Source: Lucinisca nassula (taxonomy: Eukaryota > Mollusca > Bivalvia > Lucinida > Lucinidae). From it: a stretch of DNA of 64,000 bases. The notes under the pieces are model-generated. The model made no database searches. It was not told the DNA's origin and saw nothing but the letters and a program-made list of their open reading frames with translations. Shown here in pieces: positions 30,484 to 41,525 of this stretch. The DNA lies in assembly GCA_963580285.1 (NCBI GenBank), contig OY757015.1, positions 128,246,188-128,310,187 of the forward strand, written 5' to 3'. Made by a program: the position numbers and the translations under genes. Position 1 is the first letter of the stretch, and each line of letters starts with the position of its first letter.

Positions 30484-32205
30484 TATAAAGAACCAGTGCT
30501 TCAGCTGAAGTGCACGACCCGCCGGATGCTTTTAGCTTTATGAGTGTTACCATATATGGGTATGGCGGCCATTTTGGTCATGTGACCTGGACATAAAACG
30601 GTTTCCCCCAATAAATGCGCCTTATCGTAAGGAGCAAAAATATATCTTATACTTTAATACTGTATTCTGAATCGTTTGCAGGATAAAATCCAACACAAAA
30701 GCATATGTGTCAAAGTTTGACCTAGGCACAAAGAAGGTCAAGGTCAACCCAGGGTCACCATTTTAGCAATTTATGATGGGCCTACGTTCCAGATGCTATT
30801 TATCAAGTTTCGTGGAAATCTGCACAGTGGTTCTGGAGAAGACTATTTTTGAAGGGTTTTTACCAAATATTGCTTGGCGGCTATTTTGGTCATGTGACCT
30901 GGACCCAATGAGGAAATTTTGGTTTCCCCCATCCCGTAGAGGCTCCATATGAAATTTGACTTCAATCGGCCCAACGATTTCCGAGGAGAAGCAGTTCGAA
31001 AATTTTCACATTATTCGCCTCGGCGAGGCTGTACTAAATGGAATGTAATATTTCGCAAGTTCATTGATAAGATCTCATTGATATTTATCAGTATGCCAAA
31101 AATTGTTTAAATATTCCAAGCGGTTAAGTCACTATCACCAATTTTCACAAACGGGTTACGGACGGACAGACAGACAGACCATAGATGGCTTGGCAGCCAT
31201 TTTGGTCATGTGTCCTGGACCCCATGAGCAATTTTTGGTTTCCCCCATCCCATAGAGGCTCCATATGAAATTTGATTTCAATCGGCCCAACGGTTTCCGA
31301 GGAGAAGCAGTTCGAAAGTTTTCACATTTTTCGCCTCGGCGAAGCTATACTAAATGGAATGTAATATTTGGCAAGTTCATTGGTTTGATCTCATTGATAT
31401 CTATCAGTATGCCAAAAATTGTTTAAATATTCCAAGCGGTTAAGTCACTATCACCAATTTTCACAAACGGGTTACGGACGGACAGACAGACAAACCATAT
31501 ATGGCTTGGCGGCCATTTTGGTCATGTGACCTTGACCCCATGAGCAAATTTTGGTTTCCCCCATCCCATAGAGGCTCCATATGAAATTTGACTTCAATCG
31601 GCCCAACGGTTTCCGAGGAGAAGCAGTTCAAAAATGTTCGAAAATTTTCACATTTTTCGCCTCGGCGAGGCTATACTAAATGGAATGTAATATTTTGTCA
31701 GTTCATTGGTTAGATCTCATTGATATCTATCACTATGCCAAAAATTGTTTAAATATTCCAAGCGGTTAAGTCACTATCACCAGGTTTCACAAACGGGTTA
31801 CGGACGGACCCAAAGAAGGTCAAGGTCAACCCAGGGTCACCATTTTAGCAATTAATGATAGGCCTACATCCCAGATGCTATTTATCAAGTTTCGTGGAAA
31901 TCTGCCCAGTGGTTCTGGAGAAGACTATTTTTGAAGGGTTTTTACCATATATGGCTTGTCGGCCATTCTGGTCATGTGACCTGGACCCCATGAGCAAATT
32001 TTGGTTTCCCTATCCCATAGAGGCTCCATATGAATTTTGACTTCAATCGGCCCAACGGTTTCCGAGGAGAAGCAGTTCGAAAATTTTCACATTTTTCGCC
32101 TCGGCGAGGCTATACTAAATGGAATGTAATATTTCGTAAGTTCATTGGTTAGAACTCATTGACATCTATCAGTATGCCAAAAATTGTTTAAATATTCCAA
32201 GCGGT
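30484..32205 (-). mobile_element. Tandem-repeat element E, reverse copy with at least four units
   Basis: It starts with the palindromic end seen at 7740-7762 and continues with ~310-base units beginning near 30880, 31190, 31500 and 31960, plus a separate ~100-base spacer (30690-30880 and 31805-31960) containing AGGTCAAGGTCAACCC. Each unit has GGCGGCCATTTTGGTCATGT and TTCGCCTCGGCGAGG. Units differ by a few bases. The far end is truncated at about 32205. Confidence 0.82.
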
Positions 32206-32424
32206 TGCAATTTCTGGAATTTATGGTTTGTGTGGAATAGTTGCAGAAACTGAAGCAATTACAAGAAAACGGATGCTTCTGAAGTTACACGCATGGCACA
32301 CAAACAACGCAAACACACACGCACACACAAGTTCGTATATGTAAAAGCATACATGCACACTACTCACACTCACGCACGCAGTCAGGCAGTCACACTTAAA
32401 ACCATGTTTATAGAATCTATCAGA

Positions 32425-32559
32425 CATCACGAAACTGGGGTTTCCGGGGGTATACCTTATTTTTCTCATTTCTGCTCTAAAATATTTTTCATCATAAATT
32501 TTTCATTTTTTTCGGCGATAAAGGTGGCAATGTATTTGTATAGGCGTGTTTTCGTAATG
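32425..32559. mobile_element. Short MITE family A derivative without hairpin
   Basis: CATCACGAAACTGGGG on the left and ATAGGCGTGTTTTCGTAATG on the right with only about 100 bases between; the central palindrome and part of the left arm are deleted. Confidence 0.75.
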
Positions 32560-32659
32560 AATAAGGAAATCATACAATAAAGGTACTATATCAGGGCCAC
32601 CGTCGGACTGCTTAAAAGTCTGCATGTGATACGATAAGAACTTCTTCTTGGTGTGCTGC

Positions 32660-32914
32660 CATTACGAAAACACGCCTATACAAAAACATTGCCACTTTAT
32701 GATGAAAATTTGTGATATTTTTTTATTTCTGCTCAAAATATAGATTGTGGGCACTCGTTAGAACCGCCTCATTGAGGCGATTCTAACGAGTACCAACAAT
32801 CTATATTTTAGAGCAGAAATAAGAAAAATAAGGTATACCCCCACAAACTCCAGTTTTACTATAAAAAAGTGGTGTTCAAGGGGGTCCAAATTATATAGAT
32901 GTGGTTTCGTAATG
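32660..32914. mobile_element. MITE family A copy
   Basis: CATTACGAAAACACGCCTAT to ATAGATGTGGTTTCGTAATG, with a well preserved central palindrome at about 32725-32830. Confidence 0.85.
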
Positions 32915-32943
32915 AACTGTTCTGTTCCTATTACGCCACTATA

Positions 32944-33130
32944 GGGGAACTGGAACACCTTCAGAGGAGGCCACTCCTGCAAAATCTTTTTAGTCTCCCA
33001 TGTCATTTTAAGGAAAGAATTCGCCCATTTTCATAAAGAGTTGACCCTTATAGAAAAACGAATGGGAAGTTTCGAAAGTTGTCTACCTTTGAAAAATTGC
33101 AGAAAAATCTGACAGGCGTACCCATTCCCC
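32944..33130. mobile_element. TTAA-flanked MITE, copy 2
   Basis: Right end CCCATTCCCC followed by TTAA (33131-33134); the left TTAA has decayed. Inner blocks match copy 1. It lies 51 bases from the receptor exon at 33182. Confidence 0.75.
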
Positions 33131-33181
33131 TTAAGTAACAGATAAAAGACGTATCGTAAGTGTTTCGAAAGGGAAACCTAC

Positions 33182-33283
33182 CTTGAGATTCTGTATTCTA
33201 GTCATGGGATCATGGTCAAATATTTCTTGAGAAATGATGGAAATGTCAGTATCTTTCACGCTCTGCACCATATTATCTGATAC
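33182..33283 (-). CDS. GABA-B type receptor subunit, ligand-binding domain exon 3 of 6
   Basis: This is a 102-base exon (34 codons), phase 0 at both ends, with a TTTAAG acceptor above 33283 and a GTAGG donor below 33182. It encodes a helix-strand-helix stretch (SDNMVQSVKDTDISII, then an SQEIFDHDP segment). This matches the position where GABA-B receptors have 'DLEERVK..GIEI..QSFFSDP' between the first and second lobes. It lies about 50 bases beyond a TTAA-flanked MITE (32944-33130), so the transposon sits almost against the donor site. Confidence 0.88.
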
Positions 33284-33426
33284 CTTAAACAAACGAAGAA
33301 ACACGTTTAGTAAAACATTTTGCGATTGATACCTCAAGCCCATTACTTTAACAAGTCCATGTAATAATCACCTCATAAAACCCACTTTATGTAGGTAACA
33401 CTGGGGTTTATAGATGCGTTCACAAT

Positions 33427-33705
33427 CTTTACGCAAACACGCCTATACAAATACATTGCCACCTTTATCGCCGAAAAAAATAAAAAATTTATGATGAAAA
33501 ATTGTAATATTTTTCTTATTTCTGCTCAAAATATAGATTGTGGCACTCGTTAGAACCGCCTCATCGAGGCGGTTCTAACGAGTACCCACAATCTATATTT
33601 TGGAGCAGAAATAAGAAAAAATAGTATACCCCCGGAAACCCCAGTTTTACTATATAAATGTGGGGGTTAAGGGGGTCAAAATTATATAGGCGTGTTTTCG
33701 TGATG
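33427..33705. mobile_element. MITE family A copy, best palindrome
   Basis: Ends TTTACGCAAACACGCCTAT and ATAGGCGTGTTTTCGTGATG. From about 33512 to 33616 the sequence is a nearly perfect palindrome (arms with TTTCTTATTTCTGCTC, AAATATAGATTGTGG, CACTCGTTAGAACCGCCTC). It holds the GTAAACC/GGAAACCCCAG block and TATATAAATGTGG. Confidence 0.88.
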
Positions 33706-33949
33706 GCCCCTTTTTAGCTTAAATAACAAACATAGCTAATTGGACATTTTCCGAATCGCCTTACTGGGGCGATTCTAAAGAGCACCCATTAGCAATGTTT
33801 GCTGCGAAATATGAAAAATATTTCTGTTCGTTTACAAAATGTCAGTTCTTCTACTAAGGTACATGGCTAGGTTATTATACTGCTATAGCATACTATAATG
33901 TGATGGCATATTACATTGGAATTGGTAAATGACTGCAAGAAGTTACCTT

Positions 33950-34215
33950 CCCTGAACACGACAGTCCATACCTTTGCAAACAGTGCAGGTCCAGATCAGA
34001 TGCCATCTGATCAGGATTTACACTGTTTGCCATTCAGTTAGCAAATTTGAATGAATAAATTATATCAAGTAATTAAATTGGTTCATAGTCAGAATTGGGT
34101 GCGGCTTAACCGATTTCAGACTGGACACCCCTAAACGGGTATCGTGGCAAACAGTGCAGGCCCAGATCAGACGCCGCAGAACGCGGCGTCTGATCACGGC
34201 CTCCACTGTTTGCTG
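33950..34215. repeat. Two small hairpin repeats with GATCAG centres
   Basis: 33984-34031 and 34149-34204: AAACAGTG(C/T)A arms around a TCAGATGCCATCTGATC-type or GACGCCGC/GCGGCGTC centre. They belong to a dispersed group also at 35560-35640, 36140-36190, 53080-53145 and 56020-56085. Confidence 0.7.
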
Positions 34216-34417
34216 AAAGTTCAGTCATTTTCCAAATAAATTTTGAAGAAAACACAACTTGACACGTCTAAATTTTGAAATGGGCTCCTGCAATATAAAA
34301 GGAGGAAGATTCCATTTGGTACAAAAATGGTTAATAAATATAAGTTAAGACGTCAAGAAATCTGCATCAGAAATTGTCGTTTGTCTATATATGTGGTCTA
34401 AACATAAATGTGCATAC

Positions 34418-34698
34418 CATTAGGAAAACACACCTATACAAATACATTGTAACCTTTATCGCCGAAAAAAATGAAAGTTTTAAGATGAAAAAATGTGATA
34501 GTTTACTTATTTCTGGTCAAAAAATAGATTGTGGGTACTCGTAAGAACCGCCTCATTGAGGCAGTTCTAACGAGTACCCACAATCAATATTTTAGAGCAC
34601 AAATAAGAAAAATAAGGTTACCCCCTGTAAACCCCAGTTTTGCTATATAAAAGTGGGGTTAAATGGGGTCAATATTATATAGACGTGTTTTCGTGATG
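34418..34698. mobile_element. MITE family A copy
   Basis: CATTAGGAAAACACACCTAT to ATAGACGTGTTTTCGTGATG with intact hairpin (about 34520-34610). Confidence 0.85.
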
Positions 34699-34957
34699 GA
34701 TTCTGATCAGACTAGTCTGACCTAGGTCCAGATTCTTTGAAACAATGACCTTTGAAGTAATCGATAGACAACAAAACAAACGGCACGATTCTCCTGTACA
34801 ATAATGTGAGGATTATTCCTGTTTTACGTGTTGCTTTCAATCAAAGCATTATCGCATTAGTTGGACGTTTTATTCGTTGATGTTGGTAAAAAAATCGCCC
34901 ATCGGGGCTTGAAAAAAAAATGGGCTGCATGAGGCTTTCACACAGATCTGTTTGATT

Positions 34958-35493
34958 TGTCTGTTTGATTTGAGGTTTAACATCCCCGTCAACACTGTAA
35001 CGGTCATTCTGGAGACGTTGTTTCCAATTTTGTGGGACTTTTACCCGACATTGAGATGAAATGACATCTCAAGCCCTGTCGCCCAATGAAACCAATAGGG
35101 TTTATAAGCATGGACGGGCCGACTCGCACCGCTTTGCCCGGGCAGGCTAAGCTCCTCTAAGCTGTTTACCAGTACTCGTGTGCGGATGGGTTTCAGCTCT
35201 GCGTGGAAGCATTATGCAGCCCATAGATTTCTTCAAGCCCCGATGGGCGGGGCCGTCCGCGCAGAGCTGAATCTGACGGTCTCTTGTTAATAGCTTGGAG
35301 AATTTAAGCCTGCCCAGGCAAAGTCGGACCGTCCATGATTACAAAACCTATTGGTTTCATTGGGCAACAGGGCTTGATGTGTCATTTCATCTAAATGTTG
35401 GGTAAAAAGCCCACAAAATTGGAAGTAACGCCCCCAAAATGACCTTTACAGTGTTGACAGGGGCGTTAAACCTCAAATCAAACAAACAAACAA
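34958..35493. mobile_element. Head-to-head pair of family C SINEs forming a ~0.5-kb palindrome
   Basis: 34958-35252 is a minus-strand copy and 35253-35493 a plus-strand copy, meeting at their GC-rich heads (CCCCGATGGGCGGGGCCG). Both outer ends carry the GTTAAACCTCAAATCAAAC tail. A head fragment precedes at 34894-34950. Confidence 0.82.
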
Positions 35494-35499
35494 CTATAT

Positions 35500-35695
35500 G
35501 TCACACCCACCACTGCTTATCAACCAATCAGATTTCTTGATGCAAATCATTGCAACAAATTCATAAACTGAATGACAAACAATAAAGATCCTGATCAGAT
35601 GGCTTTTTCAGAAGATATCTGATCTGGATCTACATTGTTGGAAAGATAAGGCATATCCAGGCCCATCAGGGCAAGGGTTAACCCTATTTTTCCAA
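35500..35695. mobile_element. Hairpin MITE family K copy
   Basis: Shares ATCAACCAATCA, TGCAACAAATTCATAAACTG and a central hairpin (GATCAGATGGC...ATCTGATCTGGATC) with 55910-56130. Confidence 0.7.
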
Positions 35696-35730
35696 GGTTT
35701 CAACAATATTGGTTTGGTCCCATAATCCAA

Positions 35731-36016
35731 CGGCCCCCGCCCAACGGGGCTTGAAAAAATAAATGGGCTGCATGATGCTTCCACGCAGAGCTGAAACCGA
35801 TCCGCAGGCGAGTACTGGTAAACCGCATAGAGGATCTAAGTCTATCCCGGCAAAGCGGTCCGTCCATGCTTATAAACCTTATTAGTTTCATTGGGTGGCA
35901 GGGCTTGATATGTCATTTCATCTCAGTGTCGGGTAAAAGTCCCACAAAATTGGAAGCAACGTCTCAAAAATGAACTTTACAGTGCTGACGGGGACGTTAA
36001 ACCTCAAATCAACCCA
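35731..36016 (+). mobile_element. SINE family C copy
   Basis: GC-rich head CCCGCCCAACGGGGCTTG, mid block GCTTCCACGCAGAGCTGAAA, tail GACGTTAAACCTCAAATCAA. Confidence 0.85.
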
Positions 36017-36054
36017 AATCCCATAATCCGAGTTTGGCGATTGATTTAACAACA

Positions 36055-36235
36055 CACTCCTGAATGTCAACGAATCAAAATACTTGATGTAATGTATTTA
36101 TTCAATACATTAACTGCATGCAAAGCAAACAGTGTAGAATACGTTAGATGGCGTTATCAACCATCTGATCTGGATCCACACTTTTTTTTTTGCAACGGTA
36201 GTGGTTGTCGTTTTCAGCAGGATAAAAGTTAATCT
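36055..36235. mobile_element. Hairpin MITE family K copy, decayed
   Basis: AATACTTGATGTAATG, AAACAGTGTAGAATACG and ATCTGATCTGGATCCACAC correspond to 55960-56085; the hairpin is eroded. Confidence 0.6.
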
Positions 36236-36429
36236 ATATTTAATAGATCTTCTTCGGGAAGCAAACTCTAAAACGGTGAAAGGTAGCTCTATCTCACATA
36301 CATAGGTTTCTTTCTTTAATGCGTCTTCTGATTCATAAAAGGTGCGATATGCACACGGTTTATGTAATTTTACACGTTTAATATAAAAAGCTTATCCTGA
36401 CACAGATCAGTAAAAGATCTTTGTGACGA

Positions 36430-36739
36430 GAATGAGCTGAATTGTTTGTTTGTATTGAGTTTAACGGCCCAGTCAACACAATTTAGGTCATTTTTTAGCC
36501 GGTCAGTTTACCTATCCACACTTTCCTGGGCAGGCTTATACGTAAGCGGTTAACCAGTCCAGTGCACATTCTTTCGCCAGAAACTGACAACCGCCCTTCT
36601 TGAATCAGCGGAAGGGAGAGACTGACCGTAGAAAATATTTCATGATCAATCTTGAATGTTGCCGATCCTGGCAGGAATCGAACCCGCGTCCTCCTGATCA
36701 CCAGTCAGACGCGCATCCGACTGAGCTACCGAGGTCGGC
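36430..36739 (-). mobile_element. tRNA-headed SINE family F
   Basis: The minus strand starts with a tRNA-like head (A box TAGCTCAGTCGGATGCG, B box GGGTTCGATTCCTGCC) at 36740-36660, continues into a ~200-base body and ends in a GCCGTTAAAC-type tail with TTGTTTG repeats. The head keeps tRNA proportions but is fused to the SINE body, so it is not a free tRNA gene. A headless copy is at 56165-56375. Confidence 0.85.
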
Positions 36740-36789
36740 AGAATGAGCTGTATGTGTTTCATGTCAGTAATGGAATTATCAGAGTTCAG

Positions 36790-37090
36790 TCGCTCCCCGC
36801 CCATTGGGGCTTGACGAAATAGATAGACTGCATGATGCTTCCACGCAGAGCTGAAACCGCCCGCACACGAGTACTGGTAAACCGTTTCGAGGATCTAAGC
36901 CTGTCCAGGCAAAGCGGTGTGAGTCGGACCGTCCCATGTCAATAAAACATTTGGGTTCCATAGGGCGAGCTGGCTTGAGATGTCATTTCATCTCAGTGTC
37001 GGGTAAAAGTCCCACAAAATTGGAAGCAACGTCTCCAAAATGACCTGTACAGCGTTGACGGGGACGATAAACTTCAAATAAAACAAACAA
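36790..37090 (+). mobile_element. SINE family C copy
   Basis: Head CCCCGCCCATTGGGGCTTG, tail GACGATAAACTTCAAATAAA with CAAA repeats. Confidence 0.83.
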
Positions 37091-37149
37091 AAAATCAGAG
37101 TTCAGTAAAAGATGGAAATGATATTTGAGCCAGCGCACGACAAAACCTA

Positions 37150-37325
37150 CAATAAGACATGCGCGCCCAACAAAGACTCAGATCAGCCTGCGCTGATCAG
37201 AGTCTTCGTTGGGCGCTCTAAGGATAGCTAAGTGCCAAATGCTCTTTCATGCAGCAACAGAAGTCTCTATTCAGACTATATGGATGCGCAGGCTGGTCTG
37301 ATACTTCGCTGGGCGCACATGTAAA
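37150..37325. repeat. Hairpin repeat with GCGCCCAAC arms
   Basis: GCGCCCAACAAAGACTC... and its inverted partner GAGTCTTCGTTGGGCGC flank GATCAGCCTGCGCTGATC (37157-37218); a second, imperfect half follows to 37325. The same core occurs at 59692-59760. Confidence 0.7.
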
Positions 37326-37379
37326 TTGTAGAAAAGGCTGTCCCCCGGCTCATTTGAGTCTGACGACATGCAAACAAAC

Positions 37380-37649
37380 AATTACGATAACAAACCCGCG
37401 CGGCATAGTGCATTTTTCACATCTCCAAAATACAATGTAGCTACTTTTCTGGTGAAATCCGTGATATTTTCTAATTTATACTTGAACCGGTCTAACACGT
37501 ATCCAAATGAGCCGTTTTCTCACGAGCACCTACAACCTTCATCTTGGAGCAGAAATAAAAAAAATAATGTATACCCCCGTAAACCCCAGTTTTCATTAAA
37601 TAAAGTGATCTTTAGGGGGTCTCCATTTCACGGACTCGTTAAGCTGATG
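37380..37649. mobile_element. MITE family B copy
   Basis: ATTACGATAACAAACCCGCG to CACGGACTCGTTAAGCTGATG, hairpin eroded but family blocks GTAAACCCCAGTTTTC and ATAAAGTGATC are present. Confidence 0.75.
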
Positions 37650-39104
37650 AACTTGGTATAAGCGGGCGCCGACGATTGATAACAGCCTGCAGGCAGTCAG
37701 CTATGAAATAACGTTGAAGTTGTGGTTTCTGCATTGCTGCACTGTTCAGGGAACGTTCTGTGCCTGCAGGGAGCCATCTTCAATCGTCGCACTGCAGATG
37801 AGGAAGGACCCGAAGATGACCGGAGTGACCATCGATGACTAAAATCATACTGCGCGTAAACGCGGGCTGATCTGAGTCTGCGCTGGTCGAATATACTGTA
37901 GTGTACTATTTCGTGGACACATTATCTATTTGGTTGCATAATGTGAAAGCCCCATGTCACTGACTTTATTTTAAGTGTTTCATCCAACGTACATTCACAG
38001 TTAATCCAATAAAAGAAATCCCTTTACAAAAACACGTTGACAAATCGTTTTATCTGAAACTCGCCTAACGCTTGTGTGTAAATGGCTTATCGTTGCTGCA
38101 TACAGATCGTGATGAAGATTCGGGGATTATTTATCCTGTAAAATTCAATCAAGTATTGTTGCTACTTGTCAACATCGACTCAACGGGATGATTTAAAAAG
38201 TCTTTCAGATTACAAACAGATTACCAATTTTACAGAACATTTAGCGAGCAATAAGGATAATAGTATTGCATTATATATCCGGAAATAGGAAAACATATAT
38301 TGTTGTTACTTGTCAGAGTTGACTGAACGAAAACGAGTTAAACACCGACAAACAGTATTACAGATCGCAAACAGATTAATCTTTTATTGAACATTTTAGC
38401 GAGCAAAACGAACAAAATTGTTTTCCTCATTATGAATCACTAAATTTGCAAAATTACATCTGAAACCATGACGGCAAGAAACGAGACGCGATTAGCGCAA
38501 GTCTGTGTTCCTACTTTGTCACTGTTGCAGTCCAGGTTCGTTTCCAACGGCAAGTGGAACGGTAGAGGTCTCTGTTTTGTCCTTGAACTCCGCCTTACTC
38601 CTCTACGCAAGGCAAGCACGCGTTCTAGAACTCCCAGTCATATAAAATGCATGTTATTTTTATTTCAACAAATAGTGTAGTCGCAGATCTAATGCACTTT
38701 CCGGGACGAATGAGCTGGGCCTACCTTGCTTGCTTATTTACCACAATAGGCATGTATCGGTTGAAAATATACACTGAACAGGGATTGATGTGGACGGGCC
38801 AAACTACAGCTCTGCCATCATTTTAATATGGTTTGACATGTATCGTTGGGAAAACGAATACATTTTTATAAGTTGTCATAGATGTAGTTTATCGGTACGG
38901 TTCGCTTTTTAGTTGTCGTGTTTCAGATACACGGCAGTAAGGTTACTAGTCTATCTTTTTCGTCCGTGACCTTGCTGCAAGAATTTGACACCCGAAACAC
39001 GTATCACGATGTATTAACGGTAAAAACATGGTGCCCTATGACAAAGTGGTTGTGTTAAAATATTCCAAAATATTTACTATTAATATATTAATCTATCCTT
39101 TTAC
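37650..39104. other. Intron, no gene recognised
   Basis: Contains GCAGG/CCTGC-rich small inverted repeats (37690-37780) and two related stretches (38150-38260 and 38290-38410, both with TTGTTGTTACTTGTCA and CATTTTAGCGAGCAA) that form an imperfect direct duplication. No exon is supported. Confidence 0.5.
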
Positions 39105-39108
39105 TTAA

Positions 39109-39334
39109 GGGGAGTGAGAACACCCCCAGGGGAGGCAACTCCTGCAAAAGAATTTTTTTCTCCCATGTCATTAGGGGGTCAACTCTTAAAGAAAAGAATT
39201 TGCTCCTGAGGAGCAACTTCTTTCCTTTAAGAGAAGACCCCCTTTTCCGTGCGACAAGAGAACCGGAAGTCCCGAAAGTTGTCTCCCTTTGAAAAATGGC
39301 GAAAATATCAGCCAGGTGTTCGTCCCCATTCCCC
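39109..39334. mobile_element. TTAA-flanked MITE, copy 3
   Basis: TTAA at 39105-39108, left end GGGGAGTGAGAACACC; right end CCCATTCCCC followed by TTAC (mutated). A strong central hairpin (AGAATTTGCTCCTGAGGAGC) is visible at about 39196-39230. Confidence 0.82.
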
Positions 39335-39548
39335 TTACAGGAACACTTGTGCTCTTAAAGTGAGAACTGTTTCCTGGTAGACTTCACTTGCCGACGGAAG
39401 GAAGCAACACTGACAAATTGGGAACACAGCCCTGCGCTAATCGTTTCTCATTCCTTGCCGCCGTGGTTGCAGATGTAATTTCGCAAGTTTAGTGAGCCAT
39501 AGCTGCTGAATGGGCTAGTTAGTGGTAGTCATAATGTTAACTGTTATT

Positions 39549-39857
39549 TCAACGGCCCCAGCTCATTGGGGCTTGAAGAAATAAATGGGCTGCATGATGC
39601 TTCCACGCAGAGCTGAATCCGACCGCGCACTAGTACTGGTAAACCGCTTAGAGGATCTAAGCCTGCTCAGGCAAAGCGGTGCGAGTCGGGCCTTCCAGGC
39701 TTGTAAACCCTATTGGTTTCATTGGGCGACAGGGCTTGAGATGTCATTTCATCTCAATGTCGGATAAAAGTCCCACAAAATTGGAAGCAACGTCTCCAAA
39801 ATGACCTTTATAGTTTTGACGGGGACGTTAAACATCAAATCAAACAAACAAACAAAA
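39549..39857 (+). mobile_element. SINE family C copy
   Basis: Head AGCTCATTGGGGCTTGAAG, mid block GCTTCCACGCAGAGCTGAAT, tail GACGTTAAACATCAAATC with CAAA repeats. Confidence 0.85.
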
Positions 39858-40155
39858 ACTGTTATTTCAAGTACAATATCATTTACAGGAGTTTGATTTT
39901 TGCTAGAAGAAACGTGAGGAGCTAGAGTTCCCGGAAGCTTAGGTTTACATATTTTGTGCATGCCTGTCAACTTTACAATTTCCAGTTTGTTTTTCTATAA
40001 AGCAAAGTGTCTTATCTTTTAGAGAAAGAAGTTTGCATCTAGTCGCCTCTTGTTGATGGGTTGGAGTGTGTAGGGATGCAAATCTTTTTTATGGGGAGCA
40101 AACATATTTCAAAAGACATATGACTTTTTAACGGTGATCCTTCCCCTTTACTTAC

Positions 40156-40326
40156 CGCTGAAAAATAGTCCAAAGCTACATTAAGTGTAGCAATCTTTTT
40201 CCAACCAAAGTGCTGCGCAAGAGCTATTCTCGCTAAGTTGTATCTTGAATCTGGAGCTTCTATTTTGAACAGTTTTGGATAGCGGTTTCTATCCGAGAGA
40301 AGTGGTGAAGCCCCGCCATATGTTAT
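40156..40326 (-). CDS. GABA-B type receptor subunit, ligand-binding domain exon 2 of 6
   Basis: This is a 171-base exon (57 codons) with a TTTCAG acceptor above 40326 and a GTAAGT donor below 40156. The product contains a Tyr-Gly-Gly-Ala-Ser-Pro segment, then SDRNRYPKLFKIEAP, and later the FGWKKIATLN strand, which is a near-diagnostic GABA-B/class C signature. Known: the loop before SPxLSDR contributes Ser residues to the agonist pocket of GABA-B subunit 1. Here the loop reads Gly-Gly-Ala-Ser, so a Ser is kept. Phase 0 at both ends. It is followed in the transcript by the exon at 33182-33283, after a 6.9-kb intron. Confidence 0.93.
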
Positions 40327-40662
40327 CTGAAACACAGAGAAAAAAGTAAAAATGAATTGAGAGAGGTAGAGTAGTACTTATTGCACGTTTTGATGGTTGA
40401 CTAAGACGAACCGTTGCGGTATTTACAAAGTGTACATTGCCTTCTCTCTCCACCAGAGTGAGCAAATACAAATGTATGTCAAAACACAATAGGCAAGATG
40501 CAACCTATAATTGCCAAGCATGACTGATGCAGAGCGTTTATTAGCATTTGCAAATGCATCTTTGGTTTGCATTAATAAGAGTCTGCCATATCAAGAGGTA
40601 GACCGACACTCTCATATTCTTTATACGCACCTGTTAAACACATAAGGCTTAGTCGGTGATTA

Positions 40663-41525
40663 TGAGCTCAAAATGCTTAAGGGAACTTCCGGCCATGACT
40701 TACATGACATAAAAATGTCAACAAATCGTTGAGTGTTCCCGATTTATTGATTTTTAGTCAACACTATGTAAACATATTTTGAAAAATCAGGCAACGCTAT
40801 TCTCAACAATTTTCCTTTCTGCAGCAGAAAAGATAGGCGTGGACATGAAGAGACAAGCGGTCGATTTTTAAATTAAGGTAGTCAGATATTTCTATGTTTT
40901 GATCTGTTTTCTAGTGCTGAATGAAGGAATTTTCAGATACCCGGGCTATCCAAAACTTATCTGAAATGTCAAATAAGACGTAATTCGAACTACTTTTGTG
41001 TTGAAATATCATCACGTGAACAAGTCCGTGAAATGAACACCCCCTTACACCCCACTTGTAGAGAGAAAACTGGGGCTTATGGGGGTAAACATTATTTTTC
41101 TTATTTTTGCTCCAAGACATAGGTTGTGGGTACTCGTTAGAATCGCCTCAATTAGGCGGTTCTAACGAGTACCCACAACCTATGTTTGCAGTATAAATAA
41201 GAAAGATATCATGGATTTTCAGCCGAAAAGTAGCCATTTTTGAGATTTGAAAAAAAAAAATGCACTTTGTCTTACGGGTCTGTTATCGTAATGTATAAGC
41301 TGCAAAAGTTAATGGGGGCTTAAAGTTTTGTGCCAATTACGACTGACGAGGCCCGATTACACCTTACGAGCATATTGCGGAGGTTGAGAATCGCATTGCC
41401 CCATTTTTTTTTCAAAATATGTTTACAAAGTTGATTAAAAATCAATAAATCGGGAACGCCCATCTATTTGTTGACATTTTTGATATCACGTAAGACATGG
41501 CCGGAAGTTCCCATAAGGATTTTGA
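40663..41525. mobile_element. Foldback element with ~160-base inverted arms and nested family B MITE
   Basis: Left arm 40663-40840 (GGGAACTTCCGGCCATGACT, TTGTTGA, AACATATTTTGAAAAA) and right arm 41375-41525 are inverted copies. The interior contains the family B MITE 41010-41293. No coding sequence. Confidence 0.72.
41010..41293. mobile_element. MITE family B copy, well preserved
   Basis: CATCACGTGAACAAGTCCGTG to GTCTGTTATCGTAATG; hairpin at about 41125-41182 pairs GTACTCGTTAGAATCGCC with its complement, with G-to-A changes on one side only at one position. Confidence 0.85.
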
